DNA of 64,000 nucleotides, taken from assembly GCF_002952775.1 (NCBI RefSeq), contig NZ_CP025066.1, positions 496,001 to 560,000 on the forward strand, read 5' to 3'. The notes beneath the pieces were generated by a model that was not told the DNA's origin, searched no databases, and saw only the letters and a list, made by a program, of their open reading frames with translations. Below, one piece after another: positions 36,410 to 45,301 of this stretch. The stretch's first letter is position 1. Every line of letters begins with the position of its first letter. Source of the stretch: Halalkaliarchaeum desulfuricum. GTDB taxonomy: Archaea; Halobacteriota; Halobacteria; Halobacteriales; Haloferacaceae. The position numbers were made by a program, and so were the translations under genes.

Positions 36410-37591
36410 ATGACACGGACGGTCTGGGTAAAAGCCGACGACGATGTCGGCGACTGGCAGGCGCGAAAGCGACGCATCACGGCGGGAATAGAGGCGGGAG
36501 TCGACTGGGTACTGGTCGACGAACCGGACGTCCCCCGGGTGCGGGAGCTGGGGGACGTAAACGTCGCGGCGTTCCTGCCGGACGCCGACGTGGTCGACGC
36601 CGACGCCGTCGACGAAGCGGAAGAGGTCGAGGCTGACGTGTACCTCGTCGGCAAGGACGGCGAGGGCGACGGAACGATCGGCCTGCCGTCGGACTTCTCC
36701 GGCAGCGCGGACCTCACCACGCTCCGCGGGAACAACCGCGCACAGGGGACGTACGTCCGCATCCTCGATGAGGGATACGAGGCGTTCGCCGAGGAGGCCG
36801 CCAGGGACGGCGAGTACACGCTCGTGATCGGCTCCGACTGGACGATCATCCCCCTGGAGAACCTCATCTCGCGGGTGGGCGAGGACACCCACCTCGTGGC
36901 CGGCGTGACCTCGGCCGCGGAGGCGGAGACCGCATTCGAGACGCTCGAGATCGGCGCGGACGGGGTACTGCTGGACAGCGACGACCCCGACGAGATCCGC
37001 CGGACCGTCGAGGTGCGCGATGCGACCGAGCGCGAACAGCTCGAGCTCACTATCGCGGAGGTCACCGCCGTCGAGCGCACCGGAATGGCCGACCGCGTCT
37101 GCATCGACACCGGCAACCTGATGGAGGACGACGAGGGGATGCTCGTCGGGTCGATGTCCAGGGGGCTGTTCTTCGTGCACGCCGAGACCGCCGAATCGCC
37201 GTACGTCGCCTCCCGCCCGTTCCGGGTCAACGCCGGTGCTGTCCACGCGTACGTCCGTGTCCCGGACGGAGAGACGAAGTACCTCGCCGAACTGCAAAGC
37301 GGCGACGAGGTCCAGATCGTCGACACAAACGGCCGGACCCGCGAGGGGATCGTCGGCCGGGTGAAGATCGAAAAGCGCCCGATGTTCAGGGTCCAGGCCG
37401 AAATCGAAACCGAGGACGGAACCGACAGGATAGAGACGCTGTTGCAAAACGCCGAGACGATCAAGGTGGCGACCGCGGAGGGACGAACCGCCGTCACCGA
37501 TCTCGAGGAGGGCGACGAGGTACTCGTCTACTACGAGGACGTCGCACGCCACTTCGGGGCGTCCGTCGAGGAGAGCATCATCGAGAAGTAA
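36410..37591 (+). CDS. 3-Dehydroquinate synthase II
   Basis: The archaeal-type enzyme converting 2-amino-3,7-dideoxyheptulosonate to 3-dehydroquinate, second step after the ADH synthase encoded at 1376-2170. Recognised from MTRTVWVKADDDVGDW, LRGNNRAQGTYVRILDEGYE and ADRVCIDTGNLMEDDEGMLV. ATG at 36410 is used. Length 393 residues, normal for the family. It stands alone after hutI, 32 bp away but from an unrelated pathway. Confidence 0.92.
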   Translation: MTRTVWVKADDDVGDWQARKRRITAGIEAGVDWVLVDEPDVPRVRELGDVNVAAFLPDADVVDADAVDEAEEVEADVYLVGKDGEGDGTIGLPSDFSGSADLTTLRGNNRAQGTYVRILDEGYEAFAEEAARDGEYTLVIGSDWTIIPLENLISRVGEDTHLVAGVTSAAEAETAFETLEIGADGVLLDSDDPDEIRRTVEVRDATEREQLELTIAEVTAVERTGMADRVCIDTGNLMEDDEGMLVGSMSRGLFFVHAETAESPYVASRPFRVNAGAVHAYVRVPDGETKYLAELQSGDEVQIVDTNGRTREGIVGRVKIEKRPMFRVQAEIETEDGTDRIETLLQNAETIKVATAEGRTAVTDLEEGDEVLVYYEDVARHFGASVEESIIEK

Positions 37592-37597
37592 GCGGCG

Positions 37598-38068
37598 CTA
37601 CGATTCAGGTTCTTCTTCTGCTTCGGCGAACCTCCCGGTACACCACGTACAGAAGTCGAGCTCCGGATCCGTCTCCTTGCCGCAGTGTGGACAGGTGACA
37701 GTTGCCGCTTGCTCGCCGTCCGTCGCGGCAACCGGCGTTTCCCCGTCTTTGAGATCGGTGGGAACTGAGACCGAACTTGACGCGTTGGTTTGCCGGACCG
37801 AAACGAGGTAGGCGTCGACGACACTGATAAAGAGAATGAAGAAGATGCCGGCGATAACCGTCGGCGGGAGGTCGAACACCGACGAGGGGACGGTGTCTCC
37901 GGCGGCCGAGACGACGAGCGCAGCGCCGCCGAACAGCGCCAGAAAGAACCACAGCAGCGCACGCTTCCACTCCCGGAGGTAGGCGTGTCCGACCCCGGCG
38001 ACGCCGAACACCGCCCCGCCGACAGCGAGCAACACGGTGATCACCGACCGACGGCGGTTCTCGTTCAT
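37598..38068 (-). CDS. Membrane protein with C-terminal zinc ribbon
   Basis: A 156-residue protein with three hydrophobic segments (VITVLLAVGGAVFGVAGVGH, LLWFFLALFGGAALVVSA and VIAGIFFILFISVVDAYLV). A linker is followed by a treble-clef-like zinc ribbon CPHCGKE...CTWC and an acidic end. Start is the ATG at 38068. The zinc ribbon would face the cytoplasm. Function unknown; the organisation is common among haloarchaeal uncharacterised proteins. Confidence 0.7.
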   Translation of the reverse strand: MNENRRRSVITVLLAVGGAVFGVAGVGHAYLREWKRALLWFFLALFGGAALVVSAAGDTVPSSVFDLPPTVIAGIFFILFISVVDAYLVSVRQTNASSSVSVPTDLKDGETPVAATDGEQAATVTCPHCGKETDPELDFCTWCTGRFAEAEEEPES

Positions 38069-38138
38069 GCCACACAGTTGGAGCGGTAGATGAATTATAG
38101 CCTGCGGTGTCGAGATCCCGCCGACCCGTCGACGCCAA

Positions 38139-38189
38139 CCGGTCCATCGCCCCGACCGGTCCATCGCCCCGACCGGTCCATCGCCCCGA
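38139..38189. repeat. 17-bp tandem repeat, three copies, in the egsA promoter region
   Basis: The unit CCGGTCCATCGCCCCGA occurs three times in perfect register (38139, 38156, 38173) and begins a fourth time at 38190. It lies between the divergent genes at 38068 and 38235 and ends about 15 bp before the egsA TATA-like box. Confidence 0.92.
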
Positions 38190-38204
38190 CCGGTTTACTC
38201 CAGC

Positions 38205-38211
38205 TTTTTTA
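38205..38211 (+). promoter_or_regulatory. TATA-like box of egsA
   Basis: TTTTTTA is centred 27 bp before the ATG at 38235, the spacing of a leaderless archaeal promoter. Confidence 0.45.
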
Positions 38212-38234
38212 CCCTGCTGTCGAAACCACCGTGC

Positions 38235-39281
38235 ATGTTCGACAAGCGGACGTGGATCAAACTCCCCCGGAACGTCGTCGTCGGCCACGACGTCCTCGAC
38301 GAGTTGGGCGAGGCGGTCGGCGAACTGTCGCTTCCTGGTTCCCCACTGGTGGTCACCAGCCCAACACCGGACCGGCTCGCGGGCGAGAGGGTACGCGCAC
38401 AGTTCGACGACCCCGAAACAGTCTCGATCGAGGAGGCGCGCTTCGACACGATCGAGGAGGTGGTCGAGGCGGCCCGCGCGACGGAGGCGGGATTCTTGAT
38501 CGGCCTCGGCGGGGGCAAACCCATCGACGTCGCAAAGACCGCGAGCGACCGGCTCGGCGTCGGGTTCGTGTCGGTCCCGACAGCCGCGAGCCACGACGGG
38601 ATCGTCTCCGGCCGGTCGTCCATCCCGGAGGGGGACACCCGCCACTCGGTGGCAGCGGACCCCCCGCTCGCGGTGGTCGCCGACACCGAACTGATCGCCG
38701 AGGCGCCCTGGGAACTGACGACCGCCGGCTGTGCCGACATCATCTCCAACTACACCGCCGTCAAGGACTGGCGGCTGGCCCAGCGCCTCAAAAACGTCGA
38801 GTACAGCGAGTACGCCGGCGCGCTCTCGGAGATGACCGCCGAGATGCTCGTGGACAACGCCGGATCGATCAAGAAGGACCTCGAGGAGTCGGCCTGGATC
38901 GTGGTGAAGGCGCTGGTCTCCTCGGGCGTGGCGATGTCGATCGCGGGTTCCTCCCGGCCCGCCTCCGGCGCGGAACATCTCGTCTCCCACCAGCTCGACC
39001 GCATCGCGCCGGGACGCGCGCTGCACGGGCACCAGGTCGGCGTCGCGTCGATCGTCACCGAGTACCTCCACTCCGGCGAGGATGGACAGTGGCGGGCGAT
39101 CCGGAACGCGCTCGCGAGCATCGACGCCCCGACGAGCGCCGACGAGTTGGAGGTCACCGACGAGGAGTTCCTCGAGGCGCTCACGACCGCCCACACGATC
39201 CGCGACCGGTACACGATCCTCGGGAACGGGATCAGCGAGGCCGCCGCCCGGGAGGCCGGTCGGGTTACGGGCGTGATCTAG
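38235..39281 (+). CDS. egsA: sn-Glycerol-1-phosphate dehydrogenase
   Basis: Makes the archaeal stereoisomer sn-glycerol-1-phosphate from dihydroxyacetone phosphate, setting the backbone of ether lipids. NAD(P)-binding GLGGGKPIDVAKTA, the region TAASHDGIVSGRSS, and the zinc ligands in AEHLVSHQLD and ALHGHQVGVAS are all present. 348 residues, normal for the family. Single gene with its own promoter. Confidence 0.95.
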   Translation: MFDKRTWIKLPRNVVVGHDVLDELGEAVGELSLPGSPLVVTSPTPDRLAGERVRAQFDDPETVSIEEARFDTIEEVVEAARATEAGFLIGLGGGKPIDVAKTASDRLGVGFVSVPTAASHDGIVSGRSSIPEGDTRHSVAADPPLAVVADTELIAEAPWELTTAGCADIISNYTAVKDWRLAQRLKNVEYSEYAGALSEMTAEMLVDNAGSIKKDLEESAWIVVKALVSSGVAMSIAGSSRPASGAEHLVSHQLDRIAPGRALHGHQVGVASIVTEYLHSGEDGQWRAIRNALASIDAPTSADELEVTDEEFLEALTTAHTIRDRYTILGNGISEAAAREAGRVTGVI

Positions 39282-39347
39282 GCGAGGGCCTCACGCACCG
39301 CTCCGGTGCTCGCAGTGCCTTTGTAGTCGGCGGCCGAACCGAAGCGT

Positions 39348-40688
39348 ATGACAGACGACGTGATCGTGGTCGGCGGGGGGCTGGCCGGCCTCGTCGCGAC
39401 CCGACGCCTGGCGGAGCGTGGCGCCGACGTGACGCTTCTGGAACGGCGCGAAACCGTCGGCGGGCGGGTGCGAAGTCGACAGCGGGACGGGTTCACCCTG
39501 GATCGCGGGTTCCAGGTGCTTTTCACCGGCTATCCCGCGGTGAAACGCGAGCTCGATCTCGAGGCGCTGGACCTGCGCCGGTTCAAGCCGGGGGCGATCA
39601 TCGCCCGCCCGAGCGAACGATCGGTGCTTTCGGATCCGCTTCGCGATCCGACCGCGGCCGTCGAGTCGCTTTTCAACCACGAGATCCCGCTGAGCGACAA
39701 GCTCAGGACGCTGCTGTTGCGCCGCGAACTCCGGAGTCGGGATCTCGCGTCGATCTTCGAGGGGCGCGACACGGACATCCGGTCGTTCCTCCGGGAGTGG
39801 GGGTTTTCGGAGGCGTACGTGAACAACTTCGTCGCCCCGTTTTACGGCGGGATCACGCTCGATCGGTCGCTGTCGACCTCCAAACGGGTGTTCGAGTACA
39901 CCTTCGCCGTGCTGTCGGAGGGACACACCGCCGTCCCGGCCGACGGGATGGGCGCGATCACCGCCCAACTCGCCGATCGGGCGACAGCCGCCGGCGCGAC
40001 GATCGAGACCGACAGGCGGATCACGGGGGTGGATCCGACCGACGACGGGACGGTGGAGGTACGGACGCCGGAGGGGGTCCGGCGTGCGACGGCGGCGATC
40101 GTCGCGACCGATCCACGGGCGGCCGCCGATCTGACCGGAATCGAATCCGTCCCGACAGACGGGCGGGCAAGCGTCACCCAGTACTACAGCCTTCCGGCCG
40201 GCGCGGGTCCGGGTACAGATCGTCGGCTCCTGTTGAACGCGAAAGGGGGCGCCGAAAGCGAGGGTGACGCCGCGACGGGCGGGGAGGTTCCGGGCGTCGA
40301 CACGCCGAACACGATCGTGCCCCTCACGGAGGCCGCCCCGGAGTACGCCCCCGGGGATCGGGAACTGCTGTGTGCGACGTTCCTCGGCGAACGGCCGGTC
40401 GAAGTCGGCGACGGGGAACTGTTCGAACGGGCCCAGCGGACCCTCGAATCGTGGTATCCCGAACGGACGTTCGGGGGGCTCGAGCGCGTCTGGACCGACA
40501 GGATCCGGTTCGGGCAGTTCCGGCAGCCGCCGGGGATCCACGAGACGCTCCCGGACGTGCGCGATCCCGACGGCTCGGTGTACCTGGCCGGCGAGTACAC
40601 CCAGTGGTCGTCGATACAGGGCGCCATGGAGAGCGGCCGAGTTGCAGCGGAGGCGGTGCTGGCCGACGAGTTCGGCGATTCACAGTAG
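39348..40688 (+). CDS. NAD(P)/FAD-dependent oxidoreductase (phytoene desaturase-like)
   Basis: FAD-binding amine-oxidase/desaturase family. The dinucleotide-binding motif is DVIVVGGGLAGLVATRRLAE, followed by ERRETVGGRVRSRQ, and the C-terminal FAD motif is VYLAGEYTQWSSIQGAMESG. Related enzymes act on carotenoids or protoporphyrinogen, but carotenoid neighbours are absent and the substrate is unknown. 446 residues, complete. Its 3' end overlaps the convergent phosphoesterase gene by 9 bp. Confidence 0.85.
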   Translation: MTDDVIVVGGGLAGLVATRRLAERGADVTLLERRETVGGRVRSRQRDGFTLDRGFQVLFTGYPAVKRELDLEALDLRRFKPGAIIARPSERSVLSDPLRDPTAAVESLFNHEIPLSDKLRTLLLRRELRSRDLASIFEGRDTDIRSFLREWGFSEAYVNNFVAPFYGGITLDRSLSTSKRVFEYTFAVLSEGHTAVPADGMGAITAQLADRATAAGATIETDRRITGVDPTDDGTVEVRTPEGVRRATAAIVATDPRAAADLTGIESVPTDGRASVTQYYSLPAGAGPGTDRRLLLNAKGGAESEGDAATGGEVPGVDTPNTIVPLTEAAPEYAPGDRELLCATFLGERPVEVGDGELFERAQRTLESWYPERTFGGLERVWTDRIRFGQFRQPPGIHETLPDVRDPDGSVYLAGEYTQWSSIQGAMESGRVAAEAVLADEFGDSQ

Positions 40689-41372
40689 CCGACGGAGCTT
40701 CGAAAGCGGCGGAAACCTGAGCGTCTCATGGCTGTCCGGATCGTAGACGATCGGGCGGAACGCGTCGATGTCGCGAACCAGCGGGCTGGAAACGTCGGGG
40801 TTGTACACCCCGTTCACGTCGACGCCCGGTGCGAGACGGTTGAACGCCGGCAACACCAGCACGTCCGCGCCGGCGTACGCCTCCGGACCCCACAGGAAAC
40901 AGGGGCGGGTGTGACCCTCGATTTCTATCGTCGGATGGAGGTGGCCGACCACGTATCGGTCCCCCTGGATCGAGGGCTCCTCGTGACCGTGACAGACGAC
41001 GGTCCCGTCCCGCAGCGCGTACGCATCGTGGACGGTCTCGTCCGACGCCGCCGAAAGCGTCGTGTCGTGGTTGCCGCCGACGAGAACCGGCCGGGCATCC
41101 GTACGCCGACAGGTCGACACGAGTTCGCGCAACCCCTCGCGTGCGGGCCGTCCAACCCCATCGAACCGGTGGAACAGATCTCCGGCGAAGACGACGGTTT
41201 CGGGCGCGAAATGGGCCAAAAGCGCATCCAGACGATCGACGAGATCGTCCCGCTCGCCGAGCGGGAACTGCACGCTCGAGGCCTCGTCGCGCCCCGCGTG
41301 CACGTCCGCGACGACGAGGGCGTCAGCCCCGGGCAGGAACGCGGCGCGATCCCGGACGGACAGATCCCTCAT
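40680..41372 (-). CDS. Metallophosphoesterase, ICC-like archaeal type
   Basis: A calcineurin-like phosphohydrolase. Metal-binding motifs appear in order: VVADVHAGRD (DxH), VVFAGDLFHRFDG (GDxxH-like), LVGGNHDTT (GNHD), CHGHEEP and VGHLHPTIEI (GHxH). ATG at 41372 gives 230 residues; an upstream in-frame extension of 20 residues is not supported. In other archaea this type is often near DNA helicase genes, but not here. Substrate unknown. Confidence 0.85.
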   Translation of the reverse strand: MRDLSVRDRAAFLPGADALVVADVHAGRDEASSVQFPLGERDDLVDRLDALLAHFAPETVVFAGDLFHRFDGVGRPAREGLRELVSTCRRTDARPVLVGGNHDTTLSAASDETVHDAYALRDGTVVCHGHEEPSIQGDRYVVGHLHPTIEIEGHTRPCFLWGPEAYAGADVLVLPAFNRLAPGVDVNGVYNPDVSSPLVRDIDAFRPIVYDPDSHETLRFPPLSKLRRLL

Positions 41373-41464
41373 ACCCGCCAGTACGCCGATTCGATATATA
41401 TCCCTGCCGGCCCCTCGAATCAGGTGACCCATCCCTGCCGACGCTCCGGGTCAGTTGAGGGGGC

Positions 41465-41471
41465 TTTTTAT
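41465..41471 (+). promoter_or_regulatory. TATA-like box for the regulator at 41494
   Basis: TTTTTAT lies 26 bp before the ATG at 41494, in a short AT-rich run between divergent genes. Confidence 0.45.
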
Positions 41472-41493
41472 CGATTCGTCTCGTTTCGCCGGT

Positions 41494-42279
41494 ATGAGCG
41501 ACGCCCTGCGGGACAAACGCACGGCGACCCGATTTCGGATCCTCTCGGAGATCGCCGATCGACAGCCTGCGGTCAGCCAGGGGGAGATTGCCACGGAGGT
41601 CGGCGTGACCAGCCAGGCGGTCAGCGAGTACATCCGCGAGCTCGTCGAGGAAGGGCTCGTGACCAAGGACGGACGGTCGCGTTACCGAGTGACCAAGGAG
41701 GGAGTCGACTGGCTCTTCCAGGAGGCCAGAGAGCTCAGGCGGTTCGCCGATCACGTGACCGAAGACGTCCTCGACAGCGTTCACGAGGACGCCGCGATCG
41801 CCGCCGAAGCGATCGAAAGCGGAGAGACCGTCACGCTCGTCGTGACGGAGGGGCTGTTGTATGCCCATCCCGGTGAGGAGGGCCCTGCCACCGGGATCGC
41901 GACGACCGACGCCGAGCCCGGGGAGGACGTAAGCGTCACCGGGTTCGAGGGCGTCATCGACATCGAACCGGGAACGGTCACCGTCTTCCGCGTCCCGCCG
42001 GCCCGATCCGGGGGGAGCGACGCCGTCGACGAGGCGGCGCTTTCGTCGGCCGTCTCGGCGGCCGACCTGGTGGTGGCTGCCGGCGTGGAAGGGGTGGTCG
42101 CACTCCGAACGATCGACATCGAGCCGGCGGTGACCGCTGCTGCCGGCGAGGTCGCAGCCGAGGCCGCAATGCGCGGACGGGACGTGGCCGTCGTGGCAAG
42201 CGCCGACGCCCTGGGACGGGTGACCGACGCGCTGCGGGACGCCGGCGTCTCCTACGAGGTCGCCGGCGCCGACGCGTAG
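41494..42279 (+). CDS. Winged-helix transcriptional regulator with ligand-domain-like C terminus
   Basis: 261 residues. The N-terminal MarR-type winged helix is plain: ATRFRILSEIADRQPAVSQG, EIATEVGVTSQAVSEYIREL as recognition helix, then GLVTKDGRSRYRVTKEG as the wing. The remaining 185 residues form an alpha/beta domain of unknown ligand (including VTVFRVPPARSG and AADLVVAAGVEGVVALRTI). I do not know its target. Divergent from the phosphoesterase gene, with a TATA box of its own. Confidence 0.8.
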   Translation: MSDALRDKRTATRFRILSEIADRQPAVSQGEIATEVGVTSQAVSEYIRELVEEGLVTKDGRSRYRVTKEGVDWLFQEARELRRFADHVTEDVLDSVHEDAAIAAEAIESGETVTLVVTEGLLYAHPGEEGPATGIATTDAEPGEDVSVTGFEGVIDIEPGTVTVFRVPPARSGGSDAVDEAALSSAVSAADLVVAAGVEGVVALRTIDIEPAVTAAAGEVAAEAAMRGRDVAVVASADALGRVTDALRDAGVSYEVAGADA

Positions 42280-42310
42280 CTCACCCTCGCCGACGCGTAT
42301 CCCGACGCCG

Positions 42311-42976
42311 TCACGGCGCCGAACCCCCGGCGCGTGCGGTGTAGTTGCGTGCGGTCGCGTACGCCTCGCTGACCCGTCGGAACGCCGCTTTACTGCCTCC
42401 CTGGTCGGGATGGACGTCCTTGACCCGCCGCCGGTAGGCGTCCCTGACTGCCGCCACGTCGGTCGTCCGGTCGATGCCGAGCTCCGCAAACGCGACGTCA
42501 ACGGACTCCGCCCCGACCGGAACGTCTCCGGCGCCGGGAGGGCCGACTCCGGCACCGACCGACTGGCCGATGCCGGAAACCTCGAAGGGGAGCCGACGGC
42601 CGAGATGGTGGACGGGCATTTCGTGTTCGTACAACACCGCGTACGTGTCGGCCTCCGCAAGCGAGAAGTACACCTGCGCGTCGAACGTGATGGCGACGTC
42701 TCGCCGGGGGAGATAAAAGTCGACCTCTTCACCGTGGGCGACGTACCCTTCGAAGAACTCTTCGTCGATCCCGCCGAGATAGTTTCGGACGTCCGTCCGG
42801 CGTCGGGAAGAGCCGTCACCGTCGGCCCGATCTCCGGACGCTGTCGCCGTTCCAGGGGCGGGAAACAACCGAGCGCCGACGAGAAACGCTCCCGCGATCA
42901 GAACGCTCAACAGGGTCCCGACGACGAGACCTGCGAGGAGCCACGCAGGAGCGGCCGTCACCCAATCGACGATCAC
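42311..42976 (-). CDS. Membrane-anchored J-domain protein
   Basis: 221 residues: one N-terminal membrane helix (WLLAGLVVGTLLSVLIAGAF), a middle region of unknown fold, and a C-terminal J domain with the diagnostic HPD tripeptide in RVKDVHPDQGGSKAAFRRV. The J domain is expected to stimulate DnaK ATPase, here near the membrane. The order TM then J domain at the end is unlike classical DnaJ, and no DnaK or GrpE gene is close. Confidence 0.82.
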   Translation of the reverse strand: MIVDWVTAAPAWLLAGLVVGTLLSVLIAGAFLVGARLFPAPGTATASGDRADGDGSSRRRTDVRNYLGGIDEEFFEGYVAHGEEVDFYLPRRDVAITFDAQVYFSLAEADTYAVLYEHEMPVHHLGRRLPFEVSGIGQSVGAGVGPPGAGDVPVGAESVDVAFAELGIDRTTDVAAVRDAYRRRVKDVHPDQGGSKAAFRRVSEAYATARNYTARAGGSAP

Positions 42977-43052
42977 GGACCCACTTGGCGATAGTCAGTG
43001 AAGAGTTTCTCGCCGACAAAGAGGAATATTCGATGCCGCGTTAGTTCGCGAG

Positions 43053-43310
43053 CTAGATCACGTCTTCGGCTTTGAGCCCCTCGATGATGTCGTCGACGAG
43101 TTCTTCGACCGTCTCGTACGGGAACTCCTGGTGGTCACCGAGCTTCGAGGCGAGTTCCATCGCAGAGATGGTGACCCCGTCGGCCTCGAACTTCGTGCCG
43201 GGACCGTCCGGCAGCGCCGGAACGAGATCCATCTGGTTGTTGACCGGGTAGTCAGCTCCCTCGAACGCCTCGATGAACTGTTCGCGCAGTTCTGATTGTA
43301 CGTCTGCCAT
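43053..43310 (-). CDS. MTH865-like family protein
   Basis: An 85-residue soluble protein recognised from the pattern ELREQFIEAFEGADYPVNNQMDL...ALPDGPGTKFEADG and a helical end TVEELVDDIIEGLKAEDVI. It belongs to a small archaeal family of known structure (EF-hand-like fold) but unknown function. Single gene. Confidence 0.82.
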   Translation of the reverse strand: MADVQSELREQFIEAFEGADYPVNNQMDLVPALPDGPGTKFEADGVTISAMELASKLGDHQEFPYETVEELVDDIIEGLKAEDVI

Positions 43311-43455
43311 ACGTCAACATGCTCGGAAGACCCGCAAAAGCGTTCCGAAACCCGAAACAACAACTCAAGAGTTGTTAATTCGGTGATCCGAGGATGCTAC
43401 CGGACGCACGTGCCGGTATCTCGGTGCTTTTGCTCCTCGCTGGAGAGAGAGGAGT

Positions 43456-44583
43456 ATGGAGCACGATTTCGAACTCCTCGAAGAGCTGACTGAAGCGCGC
43501 GGCGTCCCCGGCTACGAGGACCGGATCCGGGAGATCGTCCGACGGGAATTCGATGAGACGGTCGATCGGGTACGGACAGACGCAATGGGGAACGTGGTCG
43601 GAACGATCGAGGGAATCGGCGACGGGAACGAGAGCGCCGACGGAAGTGAGAGCGACGACGGAAGTGAGAGCGACGACGGAAGTGAGAGCGACGACGGAAG
43701 CTACAGCGTCGCCGTCGCTGCACACATGGACGAGATCGGGTTCATGGTGAAACACGTGACAGACGAGGGGTTCCTGCAGGTGGACGCACTGGGCGGGTTC
43801 GACCCACGCGTGCTGCGCGCCCAGCGGGTGACGGTCCACTCCGACGACGGCGACCTGACCGGCGTAATCGGATCGGTGCCGCCACACACGCTCACCGAAG
43901 AACAGCGCGAGAAGAAAGACGAGGTCGAGGACGTCTACATCGACGTGGGGCTGGACGGCGACGCGGCAAGCGAGCAGGTTGCTGTCGGGGACCTGGTGAC
44001 GCTGGATCAGACGACCGTCGAGATGGGAGAACTCGTCACCGGGAAGGCGCTGGACGACAGGGTCTGTGTGTTCCAGTTGCTCGAGGCCGCCCGGCGGATC
44101 GAAGATCCCGACGTCACGATTCACTTCGCAGCGACCGTCCAGGAGGAGGTCGGCCTCCGGGGAGCACAGGCGCTCGGGGTCGACGTCGATCCCGACCTGG
44201 CGATCGCGCTGGACGTCACCGTCGCGAACGACGTCCCGCAGATCGGCGACGAGTCGAAGCAGGTGACCGAGGTCGGCGAGGGGACGGCCGTGAAGTTGAA
44301 GGATTCGAGCGTCATCACGAACCCGAAGGTGAACCGTCGGCTCCGCGATGTGGCCGAACGCCGGGAGATCGACCACCAACTCGAGGTGCTCCCCGCCGGG
44401 GGGACCGACACCGCCGGCTTCCAGAACACCCACGGCGCGAAGCCGGTGGGGGCGATCTCGATCCCGACCAGATACCTCCACACGGTGACCGAAAGCGCCC
44501 ACGTCGACGACATCGACGCCGCGATCGACCTGCTGGTCGCGTTCCTCGAGACAGAGACTGGCGAAAACGATTACACGCTCTAA
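43456..44583 (+). CDS. M42 family metallopeptidase (tetrahedral aminopeptidase type)
   Basis: A co-catalytic zinc aminopeptidase. The first ligand is the His in VAAHMDEIGFMV; KALDDRVCVF and ATVQEEVGLRGAQ (catalytic Glu pair) follow; AIALDVTVANDVP and SIPTRYLHTVTESAHVDD complete the active site. Members form large self-compartmentalised oligomers. An insert of four SESDDG-like repeats, from 18-bp tandem DNA repeats at about 43645-43700, sits at residues 59-82, in a surface loop before the first ligand. 375 residues. Confidence 0.92.
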   Translation: MEHDFELLEELTEARGVPGYEDRIREIVRREFDETVDRVRTDAMGNVVGTIEGIGDGNESADGSESDDGSESDDGSESDDGSYSVAVAAHMDEIGFMVKHVTDEGFLQVDALGGFDPRVLRAQRVTVHSDDGDLTGVIGSVPPHTLTEEQREKKDEVEDVYIDVGLDGDAASEQVAVGDLVTLDQTTVEMGELVTGKALDDRVCVFQLLEAARRIEDPDVTIHFAATVQEEVGLRGAQALGVDVDPDLAIALDVTVANDVPQIGDESKQVTEVGEGTAVKLKDSSVITNPKVNRRLRDVAERREIDHQLEVLPAGGTDTAGFQNTHGAKPVGAISIPTRYLHTVTESAHVDDIDAAIDLLVAFLETETGENDYTL

Positions 44584-44656
44584 CTCCCGCCGAGATCCCC
44601 ACATCCCCACCTCCGAAACCGCAGTATTCACTACGGGGGATCCCTAACGGGTGTCC

Positions 44657-45286
44657 ATGTCCGGAAATGAGGTCTCCCGACGCGCGTTCGTCAGGACGGC
44701 CGCCGGTGCGACGGCGGCCGCCGGCGCCACCGCGGCGGGGGCCGGCACCGCGAGCGCACAGGAAGAACCCGACTTCGAGGGGTATCTCGACGGGATCGAC
44801 GGCGGCTACGCGGATCTTCGCGGCGAGGAGGACGTCACCGTCGAGGTCGGCGCCGGCGACGGGCTCCAGTTCTCCCCGGCCGGGATCTGGATCGACGAGG
44901 GGACGACAGTCACCTGGGAATGGACCGGCCAGGGCGGCGACCACAACGTCGTCACCGACACCCAGAACGACGACTTCGAGAACGCCCACGACTTCAACAG
45001 TGGCGATCCCGTAAGCGAGGCGGGCCACACCTTCACACACACCTTCGAGGACGGCGGTCGCACCGGCTACGTCTGTGAACCACACAGAGCCGTCGAGATG
45101 TTCGGCGCCGTCGCCGTCGGCGACGACGTTCCGACGGTCGACACGGGCAACGGGGTCGAGGCCACGGTTCCCCAGGTGCCCGACACCGCACGCGCACTCG
45201 CGGTCGCTACCTTCATGGCGATGGTCGCGACGCTGGGACTCGCGTTCTTCTTCCTGAAGTACGGCGGCGACTACGACGAGCAGTAG
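44657..45286 (+). CDS. Halocyanin-domain blue copper protein, Tat-exported and membrane-anchored
   Basis: Probable extracellular electron carrier. The N terminus has a Tat signal (SRRAFVRTAAGATAAAGATA, then AGTASAQ). The cupredoxin domain shows the copper ligands His in GGDHNVV, Cys and His in GYVCEPHRA, and Met in EMFGAVAV. A C-terminal membrane helix (ALAVATFMAMVATLGLAFFF) anchors it, unlike lipidated halocyanins. ATG at 44657 is preferred to the GTG two codons earlier. Confidence 0.9.
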   Translation: MSGNEVSRRAFVRTAAGATAAAGATAAGAGTASAQEEPDFEGYLDGIDGGYADLRGEEDVTVEVGAGDGLQFSPAGIWIDEGTTVTWEWTGQGGDHNVVTDTQNDDFENAHDFNSGDPVSEAGHTFTHTFEDGGRTGYVCEPHRAVEMFGAVAVGDDVPTVDTGNGVEATVPQVPDTARALAVATFMAMVATLGLAFFFLKYGGDYDEQ

Positions 45287-45301
45287 GCTCCAGGGCGCGA
45301 G

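Noticed and set aside
38090-40267. A 725-codon open frame across egsA and the FAD oxidoreductase
   Set aside because: It is arginine-rich and out of frame with two clear enzymes; such long shadows are normal in very GC-rich DNA.
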